13,155 nt of DNA from an uncultured Candidatus Saccharibacteria bacterium. GTDB lineage: Bacteria > Patescibacteriota > Saccharimonadia > Saccharimonadales > Saccharimonadaceae. This document shows, piece by piece, positions 11,701 through 13,155 of this stretch (position 1 is its first letter; every line of letters begins with the position of its first letter). Below the pieces are notes generated by a model. That model saw nothing but the letters and a program-made list of their open reading frames with translations. It was not told the DNA's origin and ran no database searches. The stretch covers positions 1 through 13,155 of the forward strand of contig CALIAC010000025.1 of assembly GCA_938041555.1 (NCBI GenBank), in the 5' to 3' direction. The translations under genes and the position numbers were made by a program.

Positions 11701-12320
11701 TGGCTGAATCTACCAAGCCAGCAAAAGCAACCTTGCCAACGAGCGTCTTCGGCGTCGATGTGCCGAACCACGAGCTGCTCAAGCTCGCTTACGACGCATT
11801 CTTGGCAAATGCCCGCCAGGCAAGTGCAACCACCTTGCAGCGGGGCGAAGTCCGCGGTGGTGGCAAGAAGCCATGGCGGCAGAAGGGCACTGGCCGAGCT
11901 CGCTTCGGCAGTATCCGCAACCCAATTTGGCGGGGTGGTGGTGTGGTCTTTGGCCCACGCGGTAACGAGAACTACCGCAAGAAGTTGTCTAAGACCAGTA
12001 AACGTGTCGCCATCCGCCAAGCTCTCACACTGGCTCACCAGGCTGGCAAGATCCAGGTCTTGCCCTTTGAGGACAAGGTAACTGGCAAGACCAAAGACGC
12101 TGCGGCGTTTCTCCGCCAGGCTAAGCTCGAGCGCAAAGTGCTGCTCGTTGCTGGCGAGAAGTCGCCCGAGCTGATTCGCTCCACCGCCAACCTCCAGCAG
12201 GTGCTGGCTGTGAGTGCGATGTATCTCAATGTCTATTACATTCTTAATGCCGACCATATCGTCCTGTCGCCTCAGGCGCTGGATGTTATTACGGCGTGGC
12301 TCGCAAAGGAGGACAAATAA
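11700..12320 (+). CDS. rplD: 50S ribosomal protein uL4
   Basis: uL4 lines the exit tunnel and binds 23S rRNA; in enterobacteria it also represses its own operon. The 206-residue protein contains the tunnel-loop signature GEVRGGGKKPWRQKGTGRAR (about 50-69), followed by WRGGGVVFGPRGNENYRKKL (about 79-98), and a C-terminal globular part with ANLQQVLAVSAMYLNVYYIL and an acidic end. All expected blocks are present and the length is normal. The start ATG overlaps the rplC stop by one base. The rplW start follows the TAA stop directly, with AAGGAGG near the end of rplD serving as its SD. Confidence 0.98.
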   Translation: MAESTKPAKATLPTSVFGVDVPNHELLKLAYDAFLANARQASATTLQRGEVRGGGKKPWRQKGTGRARFGSIRNPIWRGGGVVFGPRGNENYRKKLSKTSKRVAIRQALTLAHQAGKIQVLPFEDKVTGKTKDAAAFLRQAKLERKVLLVAGEKSPELIRSTANLQQVLAVSAMYLNVYYILNADHIVLSPQALDVITAWLAKEDK

Positions 12321-12653
12321 ATGCAACTCGTATTAGTCACTCCCCGCGCCACCGAAAAATCCTACCGGCTCATCACGAGCCAAAACACCTACATCTTTGA
12401 CGTGCCGCTGTCGGCTAACAAGCAGCAGATCGCTGCGGCTGTCGAGGCGCAATATGACGGCACTAAGGTAGCCAATGTCACTACTGCCGTGCAAAGCGGC
12501 AAAGCTATTCGCTACAGCCGGGGCAAGCGCCGCTACCCAGGCACCACACACCGCCGCGACAGCAAAAAGGCGTATGTTCGCTTGAGTGAAGGCGAGATTA
12601 AGGTGTTTGAGACCGAAGAGCAGCCGCAAACAGAGCAGAAGGAGGATAAGTAA
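12321..12653 (+). CDS. rplW: 50S ribosomal protein uL23
   Basis: uL23 sits at the exit of the ribosomal tunnel and docks trigger factor and SRP. The 110-residue protein has the usual TPRATEKSYRL start (about 7-17), TYIFDVPLSANKQQI (23-37), the variable loop with GKRRYPGTTHRRDSKKAYVRL and a short strand. The last 15 residues form a Glu/Gln/Lys-rich tail (EEQPQTEQKEDK) beyond the standard fold. The gene starts directly after the rplD stop with AAGGAGG just upstream. Its TAA shares a base with the rplB start. Confidence 0.97.
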   Translation: MQLVLVTPRATEKSYRLITSQNTYIFDVPLSANKQQIAAAVEAQYDGTKVANVTTAVQSGKAIRYSRGKRRYPGTTHRRDSKKAYVRLSEGEIKVFETEEQPQTEQKEDK

Positions 12654-13155
12654 TGCCGATTAAGCAGTACAACCCAACCACTCCCGCCCGCCGCGGCATG
12701 ACATCGCAGGATTTGAGCGATGTGACGACGCGCAAGCCGCTCAAGAGCCTCGTCAAGGCTGGTAAGCAGAAGGCTGGCCGCAACAACACTGGTAAAATCA
12801 CCGTCCGGCATCGCGGTGGCGGTGTCAAGCGGCACTACCGCTTGCTCGACCATCGCTTGGCCGCTGGCTTGACGCTGACGGTGGAGGAGATTGAGTACGA
12901 TCCAAACCGCAGTGCACGCATTGCTCGCGTTAAGGATCAGCACGGTCTCTACCACTACATCTTGGCTGATACTCAAATGACCAAGGGTAAGGTGCTTCAG
13001 ACTGGTGCCGATGCGCCAATCGAGGCGAGCAACCGCATGCCACTGGCTAACATCCCGGTTGGTAGCCAAATCTACGCTATCGACATCAACCACGGTAAGG
13101 GTGCTCAGATGGTGCGTAGCGCTGGTACTAAAGCCCAGCTCATGGCCAAAGAAGA
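12653..13155 (+). CDS. rplB: 50S ribosomal protein uL2 (3' truncated by window end)
   Basis: uL2 is a core large-subunit protein needed for subunit joining and peptidyl transferase activity. The visible 167 codons begin MPIKQYNPTTPARRGMT and contain KPLKSLVK (32-39), the RNA-binding GRNNTGKITVRHRGGGVKRHYR (about 43-64), EYDPNRSARIA (about 84-94) and the second-domain segment MPLANIPVGSQIYAIDI. The frame is open to the last base. The ATG at 12653 overlaps the rplW stop (TAATG), and GGAGG lies upstream at suitable spacing. The conserved GGGEGR/HP region that carries the catalytically important His lies beyond the window. Confidence 0.97.
   Translation, partial: MPIKQYNPTTPARRGMTSQDLSDVTTRKPLKSLVKAGKQKAGRNNTGKITVRHRGGGVKRHYRLLDHRLAAGLTLTVEEIEYDPNRSARIARVKDQHGLYHYILADTQMTKGKVLQTGADAPIEASNRMPLANIPVGSQIYAIDINHGKGAQMVRSAGTKAQLMAKE

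Noticed and set aside
11220..12326. Long minus-strand open frame (368 codons) opposite rplC and rplD
   Set aside because: It is fully antisense to two highly conserved ribosomal protein genes, has no recognisable domain or SD, and its composition mirrors the sense codons.

Overview
The window is ordinary, gene-dense bacterial chromosome with roughly balanced base composition. It looks like a member of the Patescibacteria/CPR, most plausibly Saccharibacteria. That assignment is an inference from compact genes, several predicted leaderless promoters, small lineage-type hypothetical proteins, a CAP-domain exported protein on a Ser/Asn/Pro linker, an NLPY-type PrmC, and a ribosomal gene cluster that starts at rplC with no rpsJ directly upstream. 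It was not checked by any search. UGA appears to be a normal stop: none of the recognised intact genes has an in-frame UGA, and their Trp codons are UGG.

Layout. 1-1114: the 3' end of ligA (NAD-dependent DNA ligase) followed by a six-helix membrane protein. 1297-2882: three same-strand genes for nucleotide or nucleotide-damage chemistry, namely a NADAR/YbiA-type glycosidase, a MazG-like pyrophosphohydrolase interrupted by two in-frame UGA codons, and a HAM1/RdgB-type pyrophosphatase. 2883-3339: a non-coding gap with inverted repeats. 3340-4796: pta (minus) and a GNAT acetyltransferase (plus), which diverge from a 20-bp promoter with overlapping -10 boxes and probably no 5' leaders. 5032-5810: a hypothetical soluble protein, then an orphan gene fragment that ends before a bidirectional terminator. 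5896-7232 (minus): a CAP-domain exported protein and a small three-helix membrane protein with a clear promoter and hairpin leader. 7576-8398: a nucleoside 2-deoxyribosyltransferase-like protein and rplU with a near-consensus promoter and its own terminator. 8561-10043: two hypothetical proteins that may belong with the 5032 protein in one divergent family; the second overlaps prmC tail to tail by 87 bp. 9957-10796 (minus): prmC. 11089-13155: rplC-rplD-rplW-rplB, tightly coupled; rplB runs off the end.

The most notable observations are the interrupted MazG-like gene (two UGAs in an otherwise intact frame that ends by overlapping the next start), the recurring -10 box 6-7 nt before an ATG at four genes (which also moves the prmC start), a 20-bp repeat family around the NADAR gene, and an (AG)8 tract inside a probable promoter. 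I found no mobile element, CRISPR array, tRNA or rRNA, and no clear new multi-gene system.
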